Shown here: positions 43,700 through 52,955 of the stretch, one piece after another
Layout of the letters: each line of letters begins with the position of its first letter
Position numbering within the stretch: position 1 is the first letter of the stretch
Assembly (NCBI GenBank): GCA_002364615.1
Contig: DEYP01000016.1
Span: 1 to 64,000 of the forward strand
Reading direction: 5' to 3'
Length of the DNA stretch: 64,000 nucleotides
Source: Arsukibacterium sp. UBA3155
GTDB taxonomy: Bacteria > Pseudomonadota > Gammaproteobacteria > Enterobacterales > Alteromonadaceae
Notes under the pieces: model-generated
Database searches by the model: none
Told to the model about the DNA's origin: nothing
What the model saw: only the letters and a program-made list of their open reading frames with translations
Position numbers and translations under genes: made by a program

Positions 43700-44410
43700 T
43701 TAGCCTGCCAGGCCGACGTAAACGTTCTGCACGTCATCATCAGCATCAATCGCATCGAGAAACGCCTCTACTTCAGCGCGCTGCTCGTCGTTTAAACTTA
43801 CCGGGTTGTTGGCACGGTACACCAGTTTGGCGGTTAGTACGTTGTAGCCAAATTCTGGCAGTGCTTTGGCCACCATATCTAAGTCAGTGGCTTCGGTTAA
43901 AAATACTACTTCGTTTTCTTCGCTATCATCCGATGTTTCAAAATCCTGGGCACCGGCTTCAATGGCGGCCAGCTCGATATCGGCATCGCTGCTGGTAGCT
44001 TCTGCTTCAATCTGGCCTAAGTGTTTAAAGTCCCAGGATACCGCGCCAGAGGTAGCCAGCTGACCTTTGCGGAATAATTGGCGGATACTTTGCGCACTGC
44101 GGTTTTTATTGTCGGTTAAGCACTCAACAATAACCGGTACCTGATGCGGCGCAAAACCTTCATACACCACGGTTTCATAGTTAGCGGGGCCATCCAGTAA
44201 ACCAGCGCCTTTTTTGATGGCCCGCTCCAGGGTATCTTTAGGCATTGAAGCTTTTTTTGCGGTTTCAATGGCTGAGCGTAACTTGGAATTCATATCGGGA
44301 TCGGCGCCATTGCGCGCAGCAACCGCGATTTCTTTTGCCAGCTTGGTAAAAATACGGCCCTTGGCGTTTGCCGCATCTTGTTTATGTTTGGCTTTCCATT
44401 GTGCGCCCAT
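43700..44410 (-). CDS. YebC/PmpR-family protein, second copy
   Basis: 236 aa from the ATG at 44410 ([19 protein letters not shown]), which gives the family's normal N-terminus; the frame upstream of that is non-coding. All three YebC domains are present, but the sequence is clearly divergent from the copy at 13378. It is likely the YeeN-type paralogue found beside YebC in many proteobacteria. Monocistronic. Confidence 0.92.
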   Translation of the reverse strand: MGAQWKAKHKQDAANAKGRIFTKLAKEIAVAARNGADPDMNSKLRSAIETAKKASMPKDTLERAIKKGAGLLDGPANYETVVYEGFAPHQVPVIVECLTDNKNRSAQSIRQLFRKGQLATSGAVSWDFKHLGQIEAEATSSDADIELAAIEAGAQDFETSDDSEENEVVFLTEATDLDMVAKALPEFGYNVLTAKLVYRANNPVSLNDEQRAEVEAFLDAIDADDDVQNVYVGLAG

Positions 44411-44631
44411 CGTCGCGCTCCTGTATTGTAAGTAGTAAATCGAACAGGGCGCTAGTCTAGCCAATTGCAGGGTTTTATAGCAAGCTTAAGCAGGCTAATC
44501 CGCAATTCAATTTTAGCGCGTTACAAATATACCCCAGAGAACCAAACTAAATGTGCAGCAAAAACGTTTAATCCCGGGCATCACGCTATGGCAAATATTA
44601 TTACGATTATCAGACAGCAGGCAGGGCAAGT

Positions 44632-45225
44632 ATGGCAGTAACTCCTATTAAAGCAGTGGTGTTTGACTTAGACGGCACCCTGGTCGACTCCAGGCTGGAT
44701 TTTGCGGCGATGTGCAACGATATCGGCTGGCCTGTCGGCACGCCACTGCTGGAGCAACTGGCAACGGTAAGCTGTCTGGATGAAAAAGCACGGGTTGAGC
44801 AGATTATTCATCAACATGAACTGGCGGGTGCTGACGCGGCCAGTTGGATCCCCGGCGCCCTGGAAAGTCTGCAGCAGTTAACTGAACAAGGCTGGCCGCT
44901 AGCCATTCTGACCCGCAATATGCGCAGCGCCACCAAGCGGGTAATAGATCGTTTGCAGATACCAATAAGCCTGGTGCTAACCCGGGAAGACTGTGCGGCC
45001 AAGCCCGATCCTGCTGGCTTGCAGTTAATTGCAACAGAACTACAGATAAGCTGCGCTGAAATTTTATATGTCGGAGACTACTTGTTTGATTTACAGGTGG
45101 CGGCAAATGCCGGCAGTTTATCTTGTTTGTACTTAAATGGTCTTAACCAACAATTTGCAGCACAGGCCGATTATCAGATAGACCATTTTGATCAGTTGCC
45201 AGCGCTGGTCAGCAAATTACGTTAA
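44632..45225 (+). CDS. HAD-superfamily hydrolase
   Basis: 197 aa. Motif I VVFDLDGTLVDS carries the nucleophilic Asp, motif II AILTRN, motif III Lys in AAKPDP and motif IV VGDYLFDLQVA. This is the phosphoglycolate-phosphatase-like (Gph) subfamily, with a small helical cap; the substrate is not predictable. Short for Gph, so other phosphomonoester substrates are equally likely. Confidence 0.9.
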   Translation: MAVTPIKAVVFDLDGTLVDSRLDFAAMCNDIGWPVGTPLLEQLATVSCLDEKARVEQIIHQHELAGADAASWIPGALESLQQLTEQGWPLAILTRNMRSATKRVIDRLQIPISLVLTREDCAAKPDPAGLQLIATELQISCAEILYVGDYLFDLQVAANAGSLSCLYLNGLNQQFAAQADYQIDHFDQLPALVSKLR

Positions 45226-45316
45226 CATTGTTGCTGGCTAATTCAGCTATTTAGTTGCAATTGCGTCCCTAAAGCCCCTATATTAGCGCCATAATAAAAA
45301 AATAGGATAGAGCGGT

Positions 45317-46306
45317 TTGCTGGCACGGTTAAAGAGTAATTTTTACCTGGCAATGTTAAGTCTGGTGGGACTACTGATTGCTGCTTTTTTAACGCCATAT
45401 GGTCTGTACCGTTTGTTCACTGGCAATATCGTGGTCGGTGCTACTGATCTTGTTATGGTGTTGGTAAGCAGTTGCTGCGTGCTTTTTGCCTGGCGCACAA
45501 ATAATACTAAAGGCCCTGGCCTGATTATGGCCATGGTGTTTTGTATTGGCGCCATTCTGGTTTGTATTAGCCTGGGGACCGACGGCGTTTTCTGGTTATA
45601 CCCTTTTATTGTTTTTATTTTTTTCTTAGTCTCGCCAATTAAAGCTTTGGTGATGCTGTTGTTGTCACTTTCGGTACTTGTTGCAGCTGCACTTATTAAT
45701 CCTGGGCATATATTCGACAGTATTTTTCAGTTGGTCTCTTTTACCGTAACCTGCTTTATTACCAGCTTATTCGCTTATATGTTTGCCTACCGCACCCAGA
45801 CACAGCGCGAAGCCTTAAAGGTGTTAGCTACAACTGACAGTCTAACCGGCGCTGCCAATCGAAGAACGTTAGATGAAGCATTGATTAGCGCCATTACTCA
45901 GCATAAAAAAAGTGGTACTGAGTTTGGTTTGATGCTGCTGGATCTCGATTTTTTCAAAGAGGTTAATGATAATTACGGTCATAAAACCGGTGACAATGTG
46001 CTGACAGAACTGGTGCCTATTTTGAAAAAAATGGTGCGCCAGCATGATGCGGTGTATCGCTTTGGCGGCGAAGAGTTTGTCGTGTTGCTTGCAGATATCA
46101 AACAAGCTGATTTACATAAACTGGCCGATAAAATAAGACTGGGTGTGAACCAACATCTTAGTTTGCCCGATAGTAAAAAGTTAACGACCTCTATTGGCAT
46201 TGCGCTGTTGCAAGATGACGAGAGTTGGGAAAGCTGGTTACACCGGGCAGATCTCGCCTTGTATCAGGCTAAGCACCAAGGCCGTAATAAAGTCGTTGCT
46301 GGCTAG
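45317..46306 (+). CDS. Membrane diguanylate cyclase
   Basis: 329 aa. Five or more transmembrane helices fill residues 8-165 with no recognised extracellular sensor, then a GGDEF domain with active-site GGEEF at 250-254 and I-site RQHD at 241-244. The start is TTG at 45317 with AGGA about 9 nt upstream. The stop overlaps the stop of the convergent PBP gene in the shared bases CTAG. Confidence 0.9.
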   Translation: MLARLKSNFYLAMLSLVGLLIAAFLTPYGLYRLFTGNIVVGATDLVMVLVSSCCVLFAWRTNNTKGPGLIMAMVFCIGAILVCISLGTDGVFWLYPFIVFIFFLVSPIKALVMLLLSLSVLVAAALINPGHIFDSIFQLVSFTVTCFITSLFAYMFAYRTQTQREALKVLATTDSLTGAANRRTLDEALISAITQHKKSGTEFGLMLLDLDFFKEVNDNYGHKTGDNVLTELVPILKKMVRQHDAVYRFGGEEFVVLLADIKQADLHKLADKIRLGVNQHLSLPDSKKLTTSIGIALLQDDESWESWLHRADLALYQAKHQGRNKVVAG

Positions 46307-49300
46307 CGACACCAGGTGTCGCTAGCCAAATAGGGCTTAAGAACAGGCGCTAAACTGTTCATAACCTGCAGCGGTAGTGCTGATGTGAAACTAAATTGTG
46401 CCGCCTTAGCCTCCGGTACATAGGCGGTGAGTACACCAAAGTGTTTATCCCCCAGATAGAAAACAAAGGTTGCGGTGCGATTAACTGCCTTAGAGCTGAC
46501 CTGTTGGCCTTTGGTATTGAGCTGTACCAGCCGGTTATCCCCTGTGCCGGTTTTTCCGCCTATCATTGTAGTGTCCGTGGCGTAACTATTGTTTAGCCGC
46601 CGGCCAGTACCATCACTTACTACCTGTTGCAATGCACGCCTTACTGCTAATGCCACTTCCGGTTCTATCACTTGCTGATCTTGCGATGGCTGGCGTCTGA
46701 ACTGGGTATAGTAGGGGGTATTATTAGCAAACGACAACGCATCAATGCGGACGGTGGGAAGCCTTTTGCCGTTATTAAGAATAATACCCATCAGTTCGGC
46801 CAGTGCTGCCGGCCGATCTCCTGAACTGCCCAGAGCAGTGGCAAGGGAGGGGACCAAGTAATCAAAAGGATATCCCAAACGTTGCCAGCGGTGGTGCAAA
46901 TCCCAAAATGCTTCTATTTCCAGCATATTGCGAATGCGATTATCCCGGGCACTACGAAAACGGGTTTTAAACAGCCACTGATATACCTCTTGTCTTGTAT
47001 CGCTGCTATCGGCAATGGCCATTTTTAACGTCGCCTCAGGCGTTGCGTGTAAATAGCTCAGCAGCCAAAGCTCCAACGGGTGGCTGCGGGATAAGTACGC
47101 CCGATCAGGTAAATTAAACGTACTATGCCGGTACTTCGCATAGAGCTGCAACAAGTCGGCGTTGCCTGTGCTATTGCCAAACTGTTGTTGCATCATGCTG
47201 ATAAATTGCTCCGCTGTAGCCTCTGGTTGCATCGTTAAAAAAGCCACGGCCAGTCGTTCAGGTGTCTGTCTGCTGCTGGCAATATAAAGCTGCAGTCGCT
47301 GCTCTGTGGTTTTTTGATGATATTTTTGCCAGAAGCGGCGGATAAAGGTCGTGCCTTCGCGGTCTGCAAAACGTCGTAAATACTGGTCGCGTTGCGGGTT
47401 GGTGTCATCTGCCAGCAGCTGATAGCTGCTGTTTTCACCATGATAGATACTGTAGTTAACAATATCCTGCAGCAGCCGCACAAAAGGCAGATTGATAGAT
47501 TGTTGCAGCGCTTCAGCCACGGTGGGCTTCATCACATTTTCTTCTTTACGAAAGTTGTTAAATGCATGCAAGCCTCCGCCGGTAAGGAAGCTTTCTTGTG
47601 GATCAGCACTGTAGCGCCGCTCTAATGCCTGCTGCAGCATAGTATCAAGCCTGACACCCGGGTTATCAATTAGAAAGGCTACTGACCAGGCGGTCAGATT
47701 ATCCTGCGGCGCAATATTGATAAACTGTAAGGTGTCTGTCGGCTCTTCACTATAAAGCCGGTGTAGCTCTGCGATTATCTCCAGATAACTTATCAGCACG
47801 CGCAGTTTTGCAGTAGAACCTAGTTCCAGTTTACTGGCATCGTTCAAATCAAAGGGTTGGTCAGTGGTGTCGGTTTGTACCCTTACTTTATTGCCGCTGT
47901 CGGTGGCCTGATACAGCGTAAAACTGTATTTAACCTGATGTTGTTGCCCCGGTTGCAATAAGCGCTCGGCAAATAGTCCGGCTTGTTCTGCAGTATCAAA
48001 ATCATTGAGCTGACGTAATTGCTTACTAACATCACGTTGCAACTGACTGTGTAATGTGGTCTGGCTACTTAAATCAAGTCGGTCCAGTTGATACAGGTTT
48101 TGATTAAGTAACTGACTGAGTCGGGTACGCACCATGGTCACGGCTTTAAAATCGTCACCCCTTGCTGTCATTGGGGCTGGCTTGCCGTTAAAATGTAGCG
48201 GCTGTTTAATGGCTTTGCTGGCCAGCGCATCGGGCAGCAGCGCTTGCTGGCGCATCAGATTCAGATGGCTGTTTACCAGTTGCTCCAGATTATTGCGCCC
48301 CTGCAGCAGATAATATGAGGGTCTGCGCTGCGCTATTATCAGCGCTAATACCTGTTTTAACGCCAGTGCCTGCTCTTCGCTATAGGGCTCAGCCATTTTT
48401 AACAGTTGATTAACCCGGGATGGCTCTGCCCCAAACCAGGCAAATAACCCTTCTCCTATGCCATTAACTTCACCATAAGTAGCAGTTGCCGCCAACGGAA
48501 CCGTGTTGATATAGTCCAGCACTATTTTTTGCCGGCTTTGCCGTGTATCAACACCGTGCTGGTATGCCCGGACACTGGCTGACACCAGCTGCCGTGTTTT
48601 TTCAGCGATGTCTGAGGTTAAGCCCTGCGGGCTGTGACGGTATTTCTCCAGCTGGGTTGCCAGTGTACTGCCGCCTGCAGCATTAGCAGGGATGCCGACT
48701 GCCCGTTGCAACTGCGACCATAAAGCCGCGCCAAGCCTTGGGAAATTGATTACCGGGTTGGCATGAGGATGGGTTGGCGTCAGCAAAGTCCGATCTTCAA
48801 CAAATAGCAAACTTTGTACCAGTAGCGGTGCAATATTCTGCAAGCTGTCAAACTGAAATGCCGGCGCTTTGCTCTGGTACATCAGCTGCTGTTGGCAACT
48901 TTGAATACTTAGTCCAGCGTGATTTTTTTCGGTATAAGGTGGCGAGAAACCATTATTTACATAGCGAAGCAGGTCCTCAGAAAACTGACTTTGTTCGGTA
49001 ATAGCAAAACCTGAGTTTTGCAGTTTGCTGCTCCATACCGGGATTCCAGAATAGCCAAATCGTTGATCGAAAGGCCCTGCTGATGGAAAACGGATTTGAG
49101 TTGATGGGCCAGGTTTTACCTGATAAGTCAGTTTGGCTGCGTACCAATGCCACAATGTTGATTGATAAAAATGGCCGCGGCTTTCCTGATAAAGCGCCAC
49201 TACTAGCAGCAGCACCAACAGTACTAACAGCCAGGGTAAGTAATGCACTGGCGGTGACGGTGGCGCGATAGATGGCTTCTCGCGCACGTTATCAAATTTT

Positions 49301-49371
49301 ATCCGGTCATATGACGGTCTAGCATTCAGCGTTGGCTCAATTCTATGCGACTGGCCCTGTGGTTCACTCAT
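46303..49371 (-). CDS. Non-canonical bifunctional penicillin-binding protein
   Basis: 1022 aa. A cytoplasmic tail (1-42) precedes one transmembrane helix (about 44-62). A GT51 glycosyltransferase domain follows, with VEDRTLL at 191-197 and GGSTLATQLEKY at 233-244, and then a transpeptidase domain with SXXK (STAK, 519-522), SXN (SIN, 625-627) and KTGT (940-943). It is longer than PBP1A/1B and has an inserted helical region between SXN and KTGT. It is not a typical mrcA, mrcB or pbpC; likely an accessory class A PBP. Confidence 0.88.
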   Translation of the reverse strand: MSEPQGQSHRIEPTLNARPSYDRIKFDNVREKPSIAPPSPPVHYLPWLLVLLVLLLVVALYQESRGHFYQSTLWHWYAAKLTYQVKPGPSTQIRFPSAGPFDQRFGYSGIPVWSSKLQNSGFAITEQSQFSEDLLRYVNNGFSPPYTEKNHAGLSIQSCQQQLMYQSKAPAFQFDSLQNIAPLLVQSLLFVEDRTLLTPTHPHANPVINFPRLGAALWSQLQRAVGIPANAAGGSTLATQLEKYRHSPQGLTSDIAEKTRQLVSASVRAYQHGVDTRQSRQKIVLDYINTVPLAATATYGEVNGIGEGLFAWFGAEPSRVNQLLKMAEPYSEEQALALKQVLALIIAQRRPSYYLLQGRNNLEQLVNSHLNLMRQQALLPDALASKAIKQPLHFNGKPAPMTARGDDFKAVTMVRTRLSQLLNQNLYQLDRLDLSSQTTLHSQLQRDVSKQLRQLNDFDTAEQAGLFAERLLQPGQQHQVKYSFTLYQATDSGNKVRVQTDTTDQPFDLNDASKLELGSTAKLRVLISYLEIIAELHRLYSEEPTDTLQFINIAPQDNLTAWSVAFLIDNPGVRLDTMLQQALERRYSADPQESFLTGGGLHAFNNFRKEENVMKPTVAEALQQSINLPFVRLLQDIVNYSIYHGENSSYQLLADDTNPQRDQYLRRFADREGTTFIRRFWQKYHQKTTEQRLQLYIASSRQTPERLAVAFLTMQPEATAEQFISMMQQQFGNSTGNADLLQLYAKYRHSTFNLPDRAYLSRSHPLELWLLSYLHATPEATLKMAIADSSDTRQEVYQWLFKTRFRSARDNRIRNMLEIEAFWDLHHRWQRLGYPFDYLVPSLATALGSSGDRPAALAELMGIILNNGKRLPTVRIDALSFANNTPYYTQFRRQPSQDQQVIEPEVALAVRRALQQVVSDGTGRRLNNSYATDTTMIGGKTGTGDNRLVQLNTKGQQVSSKAVNRTATFVFYLGDKHFGVLTAYVPEAKAAQFSFTSALPLQVMNSLAPVLKPYLASDTWCR

Positions 49372-49380
49372 ACTAACCGT

Positions 49381-50466
49381 TTAGTCCCCATATTTTTCTT
49401 GTCGAAGGGCAGACGCCCGGGTTGCCCGCTCCGGGTCGGCTGTTACCTGCCAACCCTGTAAATTCTGATCAATTAACCGATAAAGTGCGGCAATATGCGC
49501 TGGTCGGTCGTTTAATGCGCTGATGTACTGATATTGCTCGCCGCCTGCTTCCATAAAGTATTCATGGTTTTCTTCGCCAATTTCTTCAATGGTTTCCAGA
49601 CAATCTGCAGCAAAACCCGGGCAAAAAATCTGCACCGATTTAACGCCCTGGCCGGGCAGGGCTTTTAAGGTTTCGTCGGTGTAGGGTTTTAGCCATTCCT
49701 CACGACCAAAGCGCGACTGAAAGGTAGTCATATATTGCTCTTTAGTCAGCCCCAGGGCCTCTGCTATTAAGCGGGAGGTTTTGTAACATTCGCAGTGGTA
49801 CGGGTCACCGTTTAATAAATAGCGTTTGGGAATGCCATGGTAAGAAAACATCAGCTTGTCGCTACGGCCATGTTCGTTCCAATGCTCTTTTATTCGCTCT
49901 GCGCAAGCGGCAATAAAACCGGCATCGTCATGATAGTGCGAAATAAAGCGCAGGTCTGGTAGCCAGCGGCGTCGGGTGAAATCGTTAGCGAGCTCATCAA
50001 AGGTAGAGCCCGACGTTGATGCTGAGTACTGCGGATATAGCGGCAATACCAGAATTTTACGTACGCCCTGAGAAAACATCTTGTCCAATACTGAGCTGAA
50101 AGACGGGTTGCCATAGCGCATGGCAAAATCGACCACGACATCATCTCTGCCATCTTTTGCAAACTGGCTGGCGATGGCTTCTGCTTGTGCTCTGGTGTGG
50201 AACAGCAAAGGCGAGCCTTGCTCGGTAAAAACGGTGGCATAAGCTTTGGCTGAGCGCCGTGGCCTGATCCGTAAAATAACGCCATTTAAAATAAGCCACC
50301 AAAGCAGACGTGGAACCTCCACCACCCTCGGGTCAGATAAGAATTGTTTTAAATACCGCTTTAATGCTTTTGGTGTCGGCGCATCGGGTGTGCCCAAATT
50401 GGTTATAAGTACTCCGATTTTATCCGGGCTGCTGTGCTGGTAATTCGGGTTGTTAATAAAAGCCAT
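49381..50466 (-). CDS. hemH: Ferrochelatase
   Basis: Inserts Fe2+ into protoporphyrin IX, last step of heme synthesis. 361 aa from the ATG at 50466. Diagnostic segments: VLITNLGTPDAPT near the N-terminus, the catalytic His in FSYHGIPKRY, and CPGFAADCLETIEEI. A 15-bp palindromic site (50476-50490) lies 10 bp upstream of the start, over the expected ribosome-binding region. Confidence 0.96.
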   Translation of the reverse strand: MAFINNPNYQHSSPDKIGVLITNLGTPDAPTPKALKRYLKQFLSDPRVVEVPRLLWWLILNGVILRIRPRRSAKAYATVFTEQGSPLLFHTRAQAEAIASQFAKDGRDDVVVDFAMRYGNPSFSSVLDKMFSQGVRKILVLPLYPQYSASTSGSTFDELANDFTRRRWLPDLRFISHYHDDAGFIAACAERIKEHWNEHGRSDKLMFSYHGIPKRYLLNGDPYHCECYKTSRLIAEALGLTKEQYMTTFQSRFGREEWLKPYTDETLKALPGQGVKSVQIFCPGFAADCLETIEEIGEENHEYFMEAGGEQYQYISALNDRPAHIAALYRLIDQNLQGWQVTADPERATRASALRQEKYGD

Positions 50467-50475
50467 AATGGTCAC

Positions 50476-50490
50476 TTTCAGATACTGAAA
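50476..50490. promoter_or_regulatory. Palindromic operator candidate, site 1
   Basis: TTTCAGATACTGAAA, six-base arms around ATA, directly upstream of the hemH start. One base different from site 2 at 50557. Confidence 0.5.
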
Positions 50491-50556
50491 TAAAGAGTCT
50501 GGCGATACGCAACAGACCACAGATTGGTTTGGTTAAGGTGGTTGTAATGGTAGCAG

Positions 50557-50571
50557 TTTCAGATAATGAAA
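50557..50571. promoter_or_regulatory. Palindromic operator candidate, site 2
   Basis: TTTCAGATAATGAAA, 14 of 15 bases identical to site 1 and 81 bp away, between hemH and the divergent membrane-protein gene. Two such sites in a divergent promoter region suggest a shared regulator. Confidence 0.5.
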
Positions 50572-50639
50572 AATATTGAAAAAACGTGCTATGGTACTGA
50601 ATTAATATCTCAACTTTAATGTCTCTACAGCGGCACACT

Positions 50640-51122
50640 ATGAAACCTTCGCGACCCACTTTTGCTCGTAAAGTCCTGGCCTACATTATTGCCCTGATTA
50701 TTGCTGCCGCCCTTTGCAGTCTCGTGCAAAGCCAGTTTAATTTAATGGCGATAGCCTCCCTGGTTGAACAGGTATCGCTTAGCGACTGGCTGTATACCCT
50801 GTGGTTTGATTTGCAGTCGTTTGCACCGACAATGTTAGTTATTCTGGCACCAGTGCTGTTACTGTCGTTAATTGTCAGTCGTTTATTACGGCCTTTAATC
50901 AGGATAAATGTGCTATGGCTGGCCGTGACAATCACGGGAGTTGCTCTGCTGCTGGCATTAAGTGTAATTAACACCTTGGCGCCAATGCCAACTTTAATTG
51001 CTGCCAGTCGCGGGGTTGCCGGCAGCCTGGCGCTGGCTTTATCTGCTGCGGCCGGCGCCGCCATATATGTCAGTTTAACGCGTAACAGCTTAACGTGTAA
51101 TAGTGAGGCCAAAAATGGATAA
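50640..51122 (+). CDS. Four-helix membrane protein
   Basis: 160 aa from the ATG at 50640. Four hydrophobic segments (about 12-32, 52-80, 88-112 and 122-145). Not recognised. Divergent from hemH, and overlapping by 8 bp the following sugar dehydrogenase gene, with which it must be co-expressed. Confidence 0.7.
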   Translation: MKPSRPTFARKVLAYIIALIIAAALCSLVQSQFNLMAIASLVEQVSLSDWLYTLWFDLQSFAPTMLVILAPVLLLSLIVSRLLRPLIRINVLWLAVTITGVALLLALSVINTLAPMPTLIAASRGVAGSLALALSAAAGAAIYVSLTRNSLTCNSEAKNG

Positions 51123-52275
51123 GCTAATCAGAGATTCTGTGTTGTTAGCCATGATGCTAGTAACCACAGTGCTATCGGCTCCTGTGTTATCGACAACAGC
51201 GCTGTCGACAACAGTGCAATCAGCAAAAGTGCAGGTGTTGCCTTATCAGGTTGCTATCGTGGCTGAGGATCTGAATTATCCCTGGGCGCTGGCGTTTATG
51301 GCAGACGGCAGTTATTTAGTTACTGAACGTACCGGTAAGTTAAAACACCTGGCTGCGGATGGTACTTTACTTGCTGAGGTAGCGCCGGCCTTGCCGGATT
51401 TATACGTCGCGGCGCAGGGTGGATTACTGGAAGTCTTGTTACCTGCTGCGTTTAGCCAGAACCAGCAGCTGCTACTAAGTTATGTTTGTGGTAACGATAA
51501 GGCCAACACGCTTTGCCTGGCATCTGCCCGCTGGCAGCAGGGGCAGTTAACCGATATTCAGCAGATTTTTATGGCCAAACCGTATCGGCAGGGGGCAGCA
51601 CATTATGGTGGACGCATGGTGCAGCTGCCGGATACCACTGTTTTATTGACCCTGGGCGATGGCTTTGATTATCGGGAGCAGGCGCAAAACCCTGCTAACC
51701 ATTTGGGAAAAATAATCAGGTTGCAGCCAGATGGCAGTATTCCGTCAGACAATCCCTTTGTCGGCCAGGCCGGCTTTGCCAGTGAAATTTATAGTATGGG
51801 CCATCGCAATGTGCAGGGGATCGTCTGGGATAACTCCGCTAACAGGGTTTACAGCCACGAGCATGGTCCACGCGGCGGCGATGAGCTGAATATTATTCAG
51901 CCGGGTAAAAACTTTGGCTGGCCGGTGGCCACCCGTGGTATTGATTATACCGGCGCCAGAGTATCGCCGTTCCGGCAGTACCCGGGCATGCAGGAACCGA
52001 TCTGGCATTGGAGCCCGTCAATTGCACCTGCGGGTATGACGCTTTATCAGGGCAGCTTATTTGCCGATTGGCAGGGCGATTTGTTTGTGACGGCACTGGC
52101 AGGTAAAGCGTTGCATCATTTGCAAATTAAAGAGGGCAAGGTAGTTGCGGAGCAGAAACTGCTGACTGAACGAAACCAGAGGCTGCGGGATGTTCGTACC
52201 GGCCCGGATGGCGCCTTGTATCTGCTGACCGACAGCGACAAAGGCCAATTACTGCGCCTTAGCCCGCAACCATAG
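51115..52275 (+). CDS. PQQ-dependent aldose sugar dehydrogenase
   Basis: 386 aa from the ATG at 51115. Exported: a hydrophobic signal with a repetitive STT-rich segment (about 22-38). The six-bladed propeller of soluble glucose/sorbosone dehydrogenases follows, with DLNYPWALAFMADGSYLVTER, the GHRNVQG motif and the HGPRGGDELN metal/PQQ motif. It oxidises aldoses in the periplasm if PQQ is available. The TAG stop lies inside a 13-bp tandem repeat. Confidence 0.9.
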   Translation: MDKLIRDSVLLAMMLVTTVLSAPVLSTTALSTTVQSAKVQVLPYQVAIVAEDLNYPWALAFMADGSYLVTERTGKLKHLAADGTLLAEVAPALPDLYVAAQGGLLEVLLPAAFSQNQQLLLSYVCGNDKANTLCLASARWQQGQLTDIQQIFMAKPYRQGAAHYGGRMVQLPDTTVLLTLGDGFDYREQAQNPANHLGKIIRLQPDGSIPSDNPFVGQAGFASEIYSMGHRNVQGIVWDNSANRVYSHEHGPRGGDELNIIQPGKNFGWPVATRGIDYTGARVSPFRQYPGMQEPIWHWSPSIAPAGMTLYQGSLFADWQGDLFVTALAGKALHHLQIKEGKVVAEQKLLTERNQRLRDVRTGPDGALYLLTDSDKGQLLRLSPQP

Positions 52276-52301
52276 TCCGCAACCATAGCCCGCAACCTGA
52301 G
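52263..52301 (+). repeat. 13-bp tandem repeat containing the stop codon
   Basis: Three units of CCCGCAACCATAG (the second starts with T, the third ends CTGAG) at 52263-52275, 52276-52288 and 52289-52301. The stop of the sugar dehydrogenase is the TAG of unit 1. Confidence 0.8.
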
Positions 52302-52338
52302 CATAAAAACAGCGCTCAGGTGCAGTACAGGGGCTGAA

Positions 52339-52818
52339 TTAGTGCTGATGGCCACCTTCGCCATGGGCATGGCCATGAGCGATTTCTTCTGTGGTAGCCG
52401 GGCGCACGTTTAATATTTCAACTTTAAAGGTGAGAGTTTTACCGGCGAGCGGGTGGTTAACGTCAATCTGTGCTTTAAACATTCCGACTTTTACCACGGT
52501 AACCTGACGCTGGCCTTCTTCGGTCTGGATCCAGGCTTTCATGCCGGCCTTCCACTTTTTGGCGCCATGCAGGTATTTTACCTGAATGTCCTGAATCGCA
52601 TTGGTTTGTACTTCGCCATAGGCGTCGGCCGGTGCCAGAGTCAGCTCCAGCGTGTCGCCTGCGGCCTTACCTTCTAAGGCGGCTTCTAACTTCGGCAACA
52701 TTTGCTGCTGTCCATGCATATAAAGTAAGGGTGCACTGCCTTTAGAGCTTTCCAGCTCACCAGTTTCATCGCTTAGGGAATAGTGAAACTGGACTACGGC
52801 GTTTTCGCTGATATTCAT
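52339..52818 (-). CDS. slyD: SlyD-like FKBP peptidyl-prolyl isomerase
   Basis: 159 aa. FKBP domain with the IF (insert-in-flap) domain; start MNISENAVVQFHYSL is typical. The tail (AHGHAHGEGGHQH) is His-rich and should bind Ni2+ or other metals, but it is shorter than that of E. coli SlyD. Chaperone and prolyl isomerase, possibly involved in nickel supply. Confidence 0.92.
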   Translation of the reverse strand: MNISENAVVQFHYSLSDETGELESSKGSAPLLYMHGQQQMLPKLEAALEGKAAGDTLELTLAPADAYGEVQTNAIQDIQVKYLHGAKKWKAGMKAWIQTEEGQRQVTVVKVGMFKAQIDVNHPLAGKTLTFKVEILNVRPATTEEIAHGHAHGEGGHQH

Positions 52819-52955
52819 TGCGTTATTCTTTTCAATAAAAGGAGTGAGGGCGGCATTATAACGACTTGGCAGCCAAAACCGAAGTAGCTAACTTAAATTC
52901 CCCGCTGTAGCGGCGGAATAACCACCGGTAGCGGGGAGGTGTGTGTTACAAATGA

